Shown in pieces: positions 17,318-25,635 of a stretch of DNA of 64,000 nt (the first letter of the stretch is position 1; each line of letters begins with the position of its first letter). Source of the stretch: an uncultured Lachnospiraceae bacterium (lineage in GTDB: Bacteria > Bacillota > Clostridia > Lachnospirales > Anaerotignaceae); NCBI GenBank assembly GCA_944384295.1, contig CALWSU010000007.1, positions 19,967 to 83,966 on the forward strand, written 5' to 3'. The position numbers and the translations under genes are program-made. Below the pieces are notes generated by a model. It was not told the origin of the DNA and searched no databases. It saw nothing but the letters and a program-made list of their open reading frames with translations.

Positions 17318-18664
17318 ATGCAAATGAAAACAGAAAAATGTACTGCGTGGGTGGAACGCGATAAGAAGGTGTTAGCACCTACACAACATCTATCTTACTT
17401 CCCGTTAGTCGTAGAAAGCGGCAATGGTTCTTTGATCAAAGATTTGGATGGTAATGAATTTATTGATTTTTTAAGCAGTGCTTCTTCTTTAAATCTAGGT
17501 ATTTGTCACCCAGTTGTAAAAGAAGCTGTAAAAAATCAAATGGAAAAATATTCGCAATATACCATTGCTTACACATACAATATCCCTGCAATTGAATATG
17601 GGGAAAAATTGGTCAGCACATATCCAGGCGGTATTGATGCTAAAATATTATTTGGTAACTGTGGTTCTGATGGTAACGATGCTGCTGTAAAATTTGCCAG
17701 AGCATATACTGGTCGTACCAAAATTATTACATTTATCAATGGATATCATGGCAATACGTATGGTTCTTCTTCCATGACTACAGTCACAACAAGAATGCGC
17801 AAAAAAATGGGGCCATTTTTGCCTGAAATTTATCCTTTCCCCTTCTTTGCTTCAGATATGGACGATGCAACATGTGAAGCAGAATGTTTGAAAGAAATAG
17901 AACGTGCATTTAGTACGTATTTACCAGCAGATGACGTTGCAGCTGTTATTATCGAACCTGTCCAAGGTGATGGCGGTTTGATTCCTGCACACCCTATTTT
18001 TATGAAAAAACTGTATGATTTATGTCAGAAAAATGGTATCTTGTTCATTTCTGAAGAAGTACAGCAGGCATTCTATCGTACTGGAAAAATGTATGGTATC
18101 GAACATTACAACATCGTACCTGATGGTATTATACTGGGGAAATCCGTTGGCGCTGGCTTAACATTAGGTGCATTTATGGCAAGAAGCGAAATCATGGATT
18201 GTCTGCCCGCTCCTGCACATTTGTTTACATTGGGCGGTAATGCTTTGGCATGTGCTGCGGGTTGTGCTGCTTTTGATTATATGCAAGGCGATGAATTCCA
18301 GACAATGTTGAAAAAGAATTGCGAAATCCTGCAAGAATCTTTTGCAATGTTGAAAGAAAAACATGGTGATATCATTAGTACTACAAATGGTCTTGGCTTA
18401 TCTTGCGGCATTGGTATTGTGAAAACAGAAAAAGATGGTACAAAAGTACCCGACTTAGATGGTACATTCAAAATTCTGTATCGTGCTTATGAAAAAGGTC
18501 TTTTGGTAATTTCTGTTGCTGGCAATATACTGCGTATTCAGCCACCTCTGAATATCGAACATGATTTGTTCCGCAAAGGCTTTGCAATTCTTGATGAAGC
18601 AATGTCAGATTACGAAGCTGGTAAAATTTCTGATGATGTGCTGGCATTCCAGAATGGCTGGTAA
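17318..18664 (+). CDS. Class III PLP enzyme, isoleucine 2-epimerase-like
   Basis: Fold-type I class III aminotransferase family, 448 residues. Blocks SSASSLNLG, FGNCGSDGNDAAVKFARAYTGR, YHGNTYGS, MRKKMGPFLP, IIEPVQGDGGLI, APAHLFTLGGNA and VAGNILRIQPPL closely follow what I recall of lactobacillal isoleucine 2-epimerase, so racemisation or epimerisation of a branched-chain amino acid is more likely than GABA transamination. The PLP lysine is Lys275 in GKSVGAG. At the position of the conserved Asp that contacts the PLP ring nitrogen there is Glu246 (SEEVQQ), which is unusual. The start may be the ATG at 17318 or, with better spacing from AGGAG, 17324. The exact substrate is open. Confidence 0.78.
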   Translation: MQMKTEKCTAWVERDKKVLAPTQHLSYFPLVVESGNGSLIKDLDGNEFIDFLSSASSLNLGICHPVVKEAVKNQMEKYSQYTIAYTYNIPAIEYGEKLVSTYPGGIDAKILFGNCGSDGNDAAVKFARAYTGRTKIITFINGYHGNTYGSSSMTTVTTRMRKKMGPFLPEIYPFPFFASDMDDATCEAECLKEIERAFSTYLPADDVAAVIIEPVQGDGGLIPAHPIFMKKLYDLCQKNGILFISEEVQQAFYRTGKMYGIEHYNIVPDGIILGKSVGAGLTLGAFMARSEIMDCLPAPAHLFTLGGNALACAAGCAAFDYMQGDEFQTMLKKNCEILQESFAMLKEKHGDIISTTNGLGLSCGIGIVKTEKDGTKVPDLDGTFKILYRAYEKGLLVISVAGNILRIQPPLNIEHDLFRKGFAILDEAMSDYEAGKISDDVLAFQNGW

Positions 18665-18697
18665 ATCGATTTTTGTTATCTAATTTTTGATAAAACT

Positions 18698-18743
18698 AAA
18701 ACCACTATTTGTTTATAACTAGTTATTTACAAATAGTGGTTTT
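18698..18743. terminator. Bidirectional terminator
   Basis: Perfect 15-pair stem (18698-18712 with 18729-18743) with A-run and T-run on the two sides, between convergent genes. Confidence 0.93.
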
Positions 18744-18786
18744 TTATTATTTGTTTGATTGTAATGTTATCATTGCATTACAAAGT

Positions 18787-20067
18787 TTATTTTTTATTCT
18801 GCATAATTTCAATTACTTTCATATCCACATCTGATAAACCTTCATGAGAAAGTTTTGTCAGATTTTTTGTTGTGTCTTCTACTGCAGTACTGATAATACC
18901 ATCGGTAGCACCAATGATACTGCCGTCCATTGCATACAAGGCAGCATATACTGCTTCCCCAGCACAGATAGAAAGTTTCAATGCACAACCGCCTTTGGCA
19001 CCGTCACAGAAGATACCTGCAACACCACCCATCATATTTTGTACAGCCCCGCTGATTTGTTCTAAATTACCGCCCATCATGTATGTCATTGCAGCAGCAG
19101 AACCAGCACCAGCTAAAGTTGCACCACAAATTGGAGAAAGTCTGCCTACATACTTTTTCATATACATAATGCATAACATACCTAAAAATTCTGCACGCAA
19201 CATAGTTTCTTCAGAAACTTTCAAATGTTTTGCAGCTACAGCAGTTGGTACCATGGTTTCGATTCCTTGGTTTCCGCTGCCTAAATATGTCATGACAGAA
19301 CCATCTCCACCACTCATACGAAAATCACAAGCAGCAGCAGTTGTCAATTTTACATCGGTTACCATGTCATTTGACAAAGTGCCATTTTGCATCATTTTTT
19401 GCATTGCGGGTCCAATTCCTAAAGCATATTTTTTTTCTAAACCACGTTTTGCAATTTCTAAATTCATATCAACGCCCTCTTTGATAAAGGACAATTCTTT
19501 TACATCTACGGATTGCGCTGCTTCCAGAAAATCAGCAAAAGTATATTTTGTAATATCAAATGAGCCATCGTCTTTTACTTCTTCTGTCTTTTGTCTTTTG
19601 TCGACCATTACTTTACCATCTTTTTCTGCATATACTAAATTATCATGTGCATCAATGGTAATGGTTTGTGCACGTTCATGGTCATTTGTTGCAACACAAT
19701 CAATATAAAATTGGCTGCTTTTTTGTACAGTTACATGTACAAAGCCTTCTGCAACTAATTTTTGCCCTTTTTCTACATGTTCTGGCAATATGTCAGCAAA
19801 AATTTCCATTGTATTATCTGGTTTTGCCAATAAGCAACCCAGTACACAAGAAAGTTCAATCCCATTTGTACCTGCGTTTGGAATTTGTACACTATATGCA
19901 TTTTTAAATATATTGGAACTGATAACCATTTCTAAATGTGTTGCTGGAGCTGTCAGCATAGCACAGGCTCTGGAAACTGCCAAACCAATGGCAACAGGTT
20001 CCGTACAACCCATACTAGGTTTCATTTCACTTTTGATTGCGGCTAATGCTTGTTCGATATTTAACAT
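18787..20067 (-). CDS. cyuA: L-cysteine desulfidase (UPF0597/CyuA family)
   Basis: Breaks L-cysteine into pyruvate, ammonia and sulfide using an oxygen-sensitive iron-sulfur cluster. The 426-residue protein starts with MKPSMGCTEPVAIGLAVSRA, whose Cys (residue 21) is a known type of cluster ligand; further candidate ligand cysteines lie in SPICGATLAGAG and FCDGAKGGCALKL. The frame is open to 20118, but AGGAGG eight bases before 20067 fixes the start. It has a sigma-54-type promoter and lies downstream of a sigma-54 activator gene in the same orientation, so it is probably induced, perhaps by cysteine. Confidence 0.88.
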   Translation of the reverse strand: MLNIEQALAAIKSEMKPSMGCTEPVAIGLAVSRACAMLTAPATHLEMVISSNIFKNAYSVQIPNAGTNGIELSCVLGCLLAKPDNTMEIFADILPEHVEKGQKLVAEGFVHVTVQKSSQFYIDCVATNDHERAQTITIDAHDNLVYAEKDGKVMVDKRQKTEEVKDDGSFDITKYTFADFLEAAQSVDVKELSFIKEGVDMNLEIAKRGLEKKYALGIGPAMQKMMQNGTLSNDMVTDVKLTTAAACDFRMSGGDGSVMTYLGSGNQGIETMVPTAVAAKHLKVSEETMLRAEFLGMLCIMYMKKYVGRLSPICGATLAGAGSAAAMTYMMGGNLEQISGAVQNMMGGVAGIFCDGAKGGCALKLSICAGEAVYAALYAMDGSIIGATDGIISTAVEDTTKNLTKLSHEGLSDVDMKVIEIMQNKK

Positions 20068-20113
20068 GATAAAATCCTCCTTTATATTGTCCGTTTGTTT
20101 TATCCAAATATTA

Positions 20114-20129
20114 AGCAAGTTCTATGCCA
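20114..20129 (-). promoter_or_regulatory. Sigma-54 (-24/-12) promoter of cyuA
   Basis: Minus-strand TGGCAT-AGAAC-TTGCT, read 20129 to 20114, matches the sigma-54 consensus TGGCAC-N5-TTGCW with one mismatch, with GG and GC at correct spacing. It lies 47 bases before the cyuA start. Confidence 0.85.
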
Positions 20130-20145
20130 AAAATTCTTTTTTTCA

Positions 20146-20199
20146 CAAAAAAATAAAAAAAGTGCGAAAAATCCGAATTTATCAGGGATTTTCGCACAA
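20146..20199 (-). terminator. Terminator after the sigma-54 activator gene
   Basis: Near-perfect 12-pair stem GTGCGAAAAATCC/GGATTTTCGCAC (about 20162-20197) followed on the minus strand by a long T-rich run. It ends read-through just before the cyuA promoter. Confidence 0.85.
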
Positions 20200-20246
20200 G
20201 ATAAGGAATCATAAAATTCATTTTCCATTTTGTATATCTTTCTTAT

Positions 20247-20489
20247 TTCTCAATTTTGAGAATTATTTATTTCTTAATTTTCCTCACAAGAAACTTTAGG
20301 ATTCTGATTTACTTGATTTCAACAAAATAGAACAGATTTTTTTCCATATCATCATTTTTTGTCAAATAAAATTGCAAAAAATGAAATCAAAAATTTCTTG
20401 TGATGAAAATAAAATGATTTTGGTATATAAAAACAAGATGCCAAAAATGTATTTCTCATTTTTGATTCATTTTTCTCAATAATGAGAAA
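20247..20489. promoter_or_regulatory. Enhancer-like palindromes for the sigma-54 activator
   Basis: The motif TTTCTCA-N4-TGAGAA(A/T) occurs at 20246-20263 and 20472-20489 with identical arms and spacing. A degenerate copy (TTTCTCA-N4-TGATTCA) lies at 20452-20469, twenty bases from the second. They are roughly 120-375 bases upstream of the -24/-12 promoter, where bacterial enhancer-binding proteins normally bind. Assignment to the adjacent activator is inference. Confidence 0.7.
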
Positions 20490-20498
20490 TTCTTGTTT

Positions 20499-21920
20499 TC
20501 ATAAACCATATTTTTTGAGTTTGCGATATAAGGTAGCTTGGCTAATTTGCAACAAATCTGCGATATTTTGTTTTTCTTCTAATGTTGCGCCTGATTTTAA
20601 CATACGAGAAAGTAATCTTTTTTCATAATCTCCTAGCATTTCTTCTAAAGAACGGTTTTTATTTGCTGTTTGCGCATGTAACATAATGTGTTCTGGAAGA
20701 TCTGAAATCGTGATACATTGTCCTTCTGTAATATTTGCAAGATATTCCACAATATTTTTGAGTTCTCGAACATTGCCAGGCCAATGATATGCTACCATTG
20801 CTTGCAATGCTTCGGGTGTAATTTCCTGTAAGTTTTTACATAATTTTTGATTATAGTATTGCATATAGTATGTAATCAGAGCTGGAATATCATCTTTACG
20901 CATACGCAAAGGAGGTAAAGTAATCGGTATGATATTTAGTCGATAATACAAATCTTCACGGAATTTTCCTTCTGCCACCATTTGCTCAATATTTTGATGT
21001 GTTGCACAAATGACACGAATATCTATAGGGATTGGTTTTCTGCCACCAATACGTTCTACCTGCTTTTCTTGTAAAACACGCAAAAGTTTTGTTTGCACAT
21101 GTAAAGGCATATCTCCAATTTCATCTAAAAAAATGGTACTTTTATCTGCTAACTCAAATTTGCCAACACTTCCATGCTTTTTGGCACCAGTAAAAGCTCC
21201 TTCTTCATACCCGAATAATTCACTTTCTACCAGATGTTCGGGTATTGCCGCACAGTTAATAGAAATCATTAGTTTTTCACGACGTGGACTCAAATCATGT
21301 ATCATTTTTGCCATAATTTCTTTCCCCGTTCCGCTTTCTCCACGCAAAAAAACGGTAGAATCTGATGCAGCTACTTTTCTACCAATCCGTAAAGCTTCTT
21401 GCATTTTGGGGCTATTTCCCACAAATGACCATACATTTTCTGCAGTATGCACTACTTTGAGTTGTTCCTCCAAACGTTCTTTTGCTTGTTCGGTGTATAA
21501 CTTGCTCTCTAATAACATACTCATATATTTGAGAAATTCTTCTAGTTTTTCTTTATTTTCCAAAAGATTTTTACGTTGTTTTTCTTCAAAAGCAACAATA
21601 GATATGATTCCTACTACGATTTGTTTTTGAAAAATAGGATATGCTAAGTTGGCCAATTCTTGACATTGGGCACGTTTTTCACATTCTGCACAATTGGGGT
21701 CATTATTGACATCTCGTATGATTCCACTGGAACCAGTATGCAGAATGGTTTCAAAAAAATTGGCATGAGATACCGTATTGCCTATGTCATTTAAATAATT
21801 TCCTGTTCCAGCAACACGAATCAATTCTTGGTCTACCACAGTAACATCTGCTTCTAAAATAGAAGCAATTGCTTGTACATAGGCTTGTATAAATGTTTGT
21901 ATTTTCATCAATGCTGTCAT
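20499..21920 (-). CDS. Sigma-54-dependent enhancer-binding regulator
   Basis: AAA+ activator that opens sigma-54 promoters. In 473 residues: an N-terminal GAF/PAS-like sensor (about 1-115) with a Cys77-x2-Cys80-x5-Cys86 cluster, a coiled linker, the sigma-54 interaction domain with Walker A GESGTGKE near 194-201 and the sigma-54-contacting GAFTGA at 241-246, Walker B IFLDEIGDM, and a C-terminal Fis-type helix-turn-helix (NIADLLQISQATLYRKLKKYGL). The start at 21920 has GGAG ten or more bases upstream; the frame is open to 21971. The next gene downstream is cyuA with a sigma-54 promoter, its most likely target. Confidence 0.93.
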   Translation of the reverse strand: MTALMKIQTFIQAYVQAIASILEADVTVVDQELIRVAGTGNYLNDIGNTVSHANFFETILHTGSSGIIRDVNNDPNCAECEKRAQCQELANLAYPIFQKQIVVGIISIVAFEEKQRKNLLENKEKLEEFLKYMSMLLESKLYTEQAKERLEEQLKVVHTAENVWSFVGNSPKMQEALRIGRKVAASDSTVFLRGESGTGKEIMAKMIHDLSPRREKLMISINCAAIPEHLVESELFGYEEGAFTGAKKHGSVGKFELADKSTIFLDEIGDMPLHVQTKLLRVLQEKQVERIGGRKPIPIDIRVICATHQNIEQMVAEGKFREDLYYRLNIIPITLPPLRMRKDDIPALITYYMQYYNQKLCKNLQEITPEALQAMVAYHWPGNVRELKNIVEYLANITEGQCITISDLPEHIMLHAQTANKNRSLEEMLGDYEKRLLSRMLKSGATLEEKQNIADLLQISQATLYRKLKKYGL

Positions 21921-21980
21921 AATATGCCCTATCTCCTTCCCATTTTTAAAATCATAGTATATGGAAAACATGATTTATAA

Positions 21981-22020
21981 AAAATGCATAACTGCAATCA
22001 AACAAGCAGTTATGCATTTT
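21981..22020 (-). terminator. Terminator after the cyclase gene
   Basis: Perfect 15-pair stem (21981-21995 with 22006-22020) with a short T-run on either side, 38 bases past the cyclase stop. Confidence 0.85.
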
Positions 22021-22058
22021 CAGACAATATCACTATTTCTTTGCCTAACTATAAAATC

Positions 22059-22790
22059 TTAATTTTTTGGACAAATCGCAATACATCTTGCTGTAAATCC
22101 AGAGGCATTTTTTGCTTTGGGGAATCCACAGAAAATCAAAGAACCAACTGCTGGTACTTCAGACAAATTATTCATTAATTCGATTTGATAGATATCTTTT
22201 TCTAATACATACGTTTCGCATAAGAATCCTTTTTCTTTTGCGTTACGAGCGGAATCGGTATCAGATGTTTCATGACCAATCGCTGCCACTTTTCTTGTTT
22301 CTATGATATATTGCAACGCTTCCATGCTCCAACCTGGATAATGACGGTCCCCTTCTGCATCATAATTATTGATGTCTTCTCTATTAGACCAATCGCTTCT
22401 TGCTGCAAAAAAACAGCCTTCTGGAATTTCTCCATATTCTTTTTCCCATGCTTGAATATCTGCAAGAGATATTGTATAATCTGCATCTGCTGCAACTTGT
22501 TTTGATACATCAATCACACAAAGCGGCAAAATCATTTCTTCTACACGCAAATCCTGCAATTCTCTCCCATCTGGAATGAAGTGCACAGGTGCATCGACAT
22601 GGGTACCATATTGGCTTACCAACTGGAATTGATGAGTACGGAACCCTACAGGATAATCAAACAAACGACTGATTTCCATTTCTGGGAAACCGTGCCAATG
22701 TGGTGTTTGTGGAGATAATTCATGTGTCAAGTCTACAAACTTATAATTTTGTTTCCAATCTGCGTATTGTTCCCATAATTTTTTATCCAT
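22059..22790 (-). CDS. Cyclase-family metal-dependent hydrolase
   Basis: Member of the cyclase family that includes bacterial kynurenine formamidase (KynB) and isatin hydrolase; 243 residues. The metal-binding signature is YGTHVDAPVHF with DLTHELSP near the start, followed by an acidic DSARN region and IGHETSD. Kynurenine formamidase needs a tryptophan dioxygenase, unlikely in an anaerobe, so another small amide or cyclic substrate is more probable. The start at 22790 has AGGAAG; the frame opens at 22820. A TetR regulator lies just upstream in the same orientation. Confidence 0.82.
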   Translation of the reverse strand: MDKKLWEQYADWKQNYKFVDLTHELSPQTPHWHGFPEMEISRLFDYPVGFRTHQFQLVSQYGTHVDAPVHFIPDGRELQDLRVEEMILPLCVIDVSKQVAADADYTISLADIQAWEKEYGEIPEGCFFAARSDWSNREDINNYDAEGDRHYPGWSMEALQYIIETRKVAAIGHETSDTDSARNAKEKGFLCETYVLEKDIYQIELMNNLSEVPAVGSLIFCGFPKAKNASGFTARCIAICPKN

Positions 22791-22940
22791 TTGCTTCTTC
22801 CTTTCTGTTATATTACACATATGTTAACAAAAATATTTAGACAAGTATCTTTATGTATTATATTCCCTATAGAATACAAATCTCCTTTTTGTAATGTCAT
22901 TTTTCTTTGCATAAATTGCTTTTATATGATTTTTACTAGT

Positions 22941-23558
22941 TTAAGATTGTTTTGCACCATAAAGTTGTATGATGCCTTTTACAAAAATACGAGATTCTTT
23001 TTCACTTGTTTGTACATAATCAAAATCAGCATTGGCATTGCACCAATAATAGTCTAAACCTTGTATGAATATTACAATACATTCGGTATAAAATGCAATA
23101 TCATATTTTTTGGAAAGTTCTCCCGTTTCATATCCTTTTTCGATAATTTTTTGCAATGCTTGGTAAATTGCACGTTTTTCTACAGTCAAAAATTTATTGG
23201 TTTCTGTCAAATTATGTCCTAACAATGCATTTAATATTTTATCCCCGATTTTTTGTATTTCTGTATTGGCAAACGTTAAATAACCAACCAATTGTTCTTC
23301 AAAGGTGGATAATTCTTTCACTTTTTCATATGCATCGTTTGCAATCTCGTCATACATTTGGATGGTATGATAGATTAAATCTTGTTTGGATTTAAAATAT
23401 AAATAAAATGTGCCTTTTGCTGTATTTGCTTTTTGCACAATATCTTCAATCGAAACATTTTCGTAACCCTTATTTTGAATCAATTCTATGGCAGATTGAT
23501 ATATTTTTCGTTTGGTTGCTTGTGCTTGTTCTTTTCTTGTCAACTTTTTTTCCATCAT
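22941..23558 (-). CDS. TetR-family transcriptional regulator
   Basis: A 205-residue one-component regulator. The N-terminal helix-turn-helix spans about residues 10-60 (YENVSIEDIVQKANTAKGTFYLYFKSKQDL), the TetR signature, and the C-terminal ligand domain is all-helical. Its promoter at about 23635-23614 (TTGAAC, 17 bases, TATGAT on the minus strand) overlaps a copy of ATATCATATG that recurs 52 bases upstream, suggesting autoregulation. The cyclase gene lies downstream, about 150 bases after it, and could share the transcript. Confidence 0.9.
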   Translation of the reverse strand: MMEKKLTRKEQAQATKRKIYQSAIELIQNKGYENVSIEDIVQKANTAKGTFYLYFKSKQDLIYHTIQMYDEIANDAYEKVKELSTFEEQLVGYLTFANTEIQKIGDKILNALLGHNLTETNKFLTVEKRAIYQALQKIIEKGYETGELSKKYDIAFYTECIVIFIQGLDYYWCNANADFDYVQTSEKESRIFVKGIIQLYGAKQS

Positions 23559-23614
23559 TTCACCTCAGTCGATGCAGTTATGATTGGTAAATTCTTCTTT
23601 TTATTAAGCTTATC

Positions 23615-23678
23615 ATATCATATGGATAACTTTTGTTCAATAAACATTCTATATTCTGTGACAAGAATATCATATGAT
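23615..23678. promoter_or_regulatory. Candidate TetR operator pair
   Basis: ATATCATATG occurs at 23615-23624, overlapping the -10 region of the tetR promoter, and again at 23667-23676, where it forms the perfect 10-base palindrome ATCATATGAT (23669-23678). Confidence 0.5.
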
Positions 23679-23735
23679 TTGACATAATAAATTTGATTTC
23701 GGTATATATTGGTTCAGAAAACATGACAATAAGTA

Positions 23736-24053
23736 TTGACAGAGTGCATAACGTATGCTATGATATGCAAAACCATTGAGGAAGAGTAAGTATGTATCTT
23801 CAGTTTTTCTACAGAGAGTCGCTGATGGTGGAAATGCGATGTAAACTAGATTACAGAATGGGCTTCTGAGGGCAATCAGAAAAAAACAATTTATGTTTGG
23901 AGTATGTGCGACGGAGTATGACTCTCCGTAATCAAAAGTCTGCATATGATAGTATGCGCAGAGTGGGCGTAATGTACGTCAAGCCGGGTGGCACCGCAGG
24001 AAATCATATCCTGTCCCAGCAGATCAAAAATGTATCTGGGATAGGATTTTTTT
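23736..24053 (+). ncRNA. Tryptophan T-box riboswitch with promoter
   Basis: TTGACA (23736-23741) and TATGAT (23759-23764), 17 bases apart, start the leader. It shows the T-box order: an AGTA element in GAAGAGTAAG, the AGAGAG element at about 23812, the distal GGTGGAAATGCGA loop, then GAATGGGCTTCTGAG with specifier TGG at 23859-23861 (Trp), and the T-box GGGTGGCACCGCAGG with TGGC at 23989-23992. TGGC pairs with a GCCA tRNA end; the discriminator of bacterial tRNA-Trp is G, in agreement. A terminator with a 12-pair stem and T7 run (24008-24053) precedes trpB2. Uncharged tRNA-Trp should raise expression. Confidence 0.93.
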
Positions 24054-24087
24054 ATTTCTGTCCCAATAGACGAAAGGAGAATGTACT

Positions 24088-25458
24088 ATGACAGAAAAGA
24101 AAATCCCTTACAAAATCTATTTGGAAGAATGTGAAATGCCACAAGTATGGTATAACTTACGTGCAGATATGCAAAATAAACCTGCTCCCCTACTTGATCC
24201 ACAGACCAAACAGCCTATGACTGTGAAAGAATTGTCTAATGTTTTTTGTGAAGAATTGGCAAAACAGGAATTAGACGATCAAACACGTTTTATTCCCATT
24301 CCACAAGAAATACAAGAATTTTATAAAATGTTTCGTCCATCACCCTTGATGCGTGCATATCGTTTGGAAGAAAAATTGCAAACTCCAGCAAAGATATATT
24401 ATAAATTTGAAGGAAATAATACAAGCGGTAGTCATAAACTCAATTCTGCTTTGGCACAAGCATATTATGCAAAACAACAAGGCTTAAAAGGTGTAACAAC
24501 AGAAACAGGTGCTGGACAATGGGGCACTGCACTTTCTATGGCGTGTTCTTATTTTGATTTAGATTGTAAAGTATATATGGTAAAAGTGTCTTATGAACAA
24601 AAACCTTTTCGACGTGAAGTGATGCGTACGTATGGTGCTTCTGTAGTACCTTCCCCTTCTACCGAAACAGAAGTTGGTAGAAAAATATTGGCAGAACACC
24701 CTGGTACTACAGGCAGTCTGGGATGTGCTATTTCAGAAGCTGTTGAAAAAGCAGTCACAACGGAAGGATATCGTTATGTGTTGGGCAGTGTATTAAATCA
24801 AGTATTATTGCATCAATCTATTATTGGACTAGAAACCAAGGCTGCTTTGGATAAATATGGTATCAAAGCAGATATTATTATTGGTTGTGCTGGCGGCGGT
24901 TCTAATTTGGGTGGGCTGATTGCACCTTTTATGGGAGAAAAGTTACGCAAAGAAGCCGATTATCGTATTATCGCTGTGGAACCTGCTTCTTGCCCAAGTT
25001 TCACAAGAGGGATTTATGCATATGATTATTGTGATACTGGTAAGGTCTGCCCGCTTTCCAAAATGTATACTTTAGGCAGTGGTTTTATTCCTGCACCAAA
25101 TCATGCGGGTGGCTTACGCTATCATGGTATGAGTTCTACACTTTCTCAATTGTATCATGATGGATATATGGAAGCAGTTGCTGTGCCACAAACTACAATT
25201 TTTGAATCAGCAGAATTATTCTGTCGTACAGAAGGCATTTTACCTGCGCCAGAAAGCAGCCATGCCATTCATGTTGCAATACAGGAAGCGTTGAAATGCA
25301 AAGAACAAAACGATGCAAAGACGATTGTATTTGGTTTGACTGGTACAGGATATTTTGATATGTACGCATATGAAAAATTCCATAATGGCAAAATGGAGGA
25401 CTATATTCCGACAGAAGAAGAATTGCAAGCTTCTTTTGCAAAAATACCCAAAATATAA
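24088..25458 (+). CDS. trpB2: TrpB2-type tryptophan synthase beta chain
   Basis: PLP enzyme joining indole with L-serine to give tryptophan. At 456 residues, with the extended N-terminus (KIYLEECEMPQVWYNLRADM), it is of the TrpB2 group that works without TrpA. The PLP lysine is Lys117 in NNTSGSHKLNSA; also present are ETGAGQWGTALS, the phosphate-binding CAGGGSNLGG and APESSHAI near the C-terminus. No other trp gene is adjacent, which fits indole salvage. Control by a Trp T-box directly upstream supports the pathway assignment. Confidence 0.95.
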   Translation: MTEKKIPYKIYLEECEMPQVWYNLRADMQNKPAPLLDPQTKQPMTVKELSNVFCEELAKQELDDQTRFIPIPQEIQEFYKMFRPSPLMRAYRLEEKLQTPAKIYYKFEGNNTSGSHKLNSALAQAYYAKQQGLKGVTTETGAGQWGTALSMACSYFDLDCKVYMVKVSYEQKPFRREVMRTYGASVVPSPSTETEVGRKILAEHPGTTGSLGCAISEAVEKAVTTEGYRYVLGSVLNQVLLHQSIIGLETKAALDKYGIKADIIIGCAGGGSNLGGLIAPFMGEKLRKEADYRIIAVEPASCPSFTRGIYAYDYCDTGKVCPLSKMYTLGSGFIPAPNHAGGLRYHGMSSTLSQLYHDGYMEAVAVPQTTIFESAELFCRTEGILPAPESSHAIHVAIQEALKCKEQNDAKTIVFGLTGTGYFDMYAYEKFHNGKMEDYIPTEEELQASFAKIPKI

Positions 25459-25516
25459 GCAAAGCATTAGATTTTTTGAAAATATTATGATGATGCCAAG
25501 AAGCAAAAAGAATTTC

Positions 25517-25545
25517 TTTACATACTTCTTTTGATGTGATATAAT
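25517..25545 (+). promoter_or_regulatory. Promoter of the MATE gene and its leader
   Basis: TTTACA (25517-25522) and TATAAT (25540-25545), 17-base spacer. The transcript should start near 25552, only a few bases before the Shine-Dalgarno site of the leader ORF. Confidence 0.75.
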
Positions 25546-25573
25546 CCATTACATCATCGGAGGGTAAATAACC

Positions 25574-25600
25574 ATGTATGTTATGAGCTGGATAAGATGA
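25574..25600 (+). CDS. Leader peptide MYVMSWIR
   Basis: An eight-codon ORF with a strong ribosome site (GGAGGG at 25559-25564, nine bases before ATG). Its codons 5-8 (AGC TGG ATA AGA) form the left arm of the following terminator stem, so a ribosome on this ORF prevents the hairpin from forming. This is the layout of ribosome-mediated attenuators that induce drug-resistance genes. The stop TGA overlaps an ATG (25597) in frame with the MATE gene. Translation has not been shown; the evidence is the ribosome site and the geometry. Confidence 0.65.
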   Translation: MYVMSWIR

Positions 25601-25635
25601 CAGGTGAAATTCCTGTTTTCTTATCCAGCTTTTTT
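25586..25635 (+). terminator. Attenuator terminator before the MATE gene
   Basis: Stem 25586-25597 with 25619-25630 (12 perfect pairs), an inner stem ACAGG/CCTGT (25600-25604 with 25612-25616), and a T6 run. It sits between promoter and gene, so it must be bypassed for expression. Confidence 0.9.

Noticed and set aside
18872..19708. Plus-strand frame of 278 codons inside cyuA
   Set aside because: Antisense shadow of a well-recognised gene, without a start signal.
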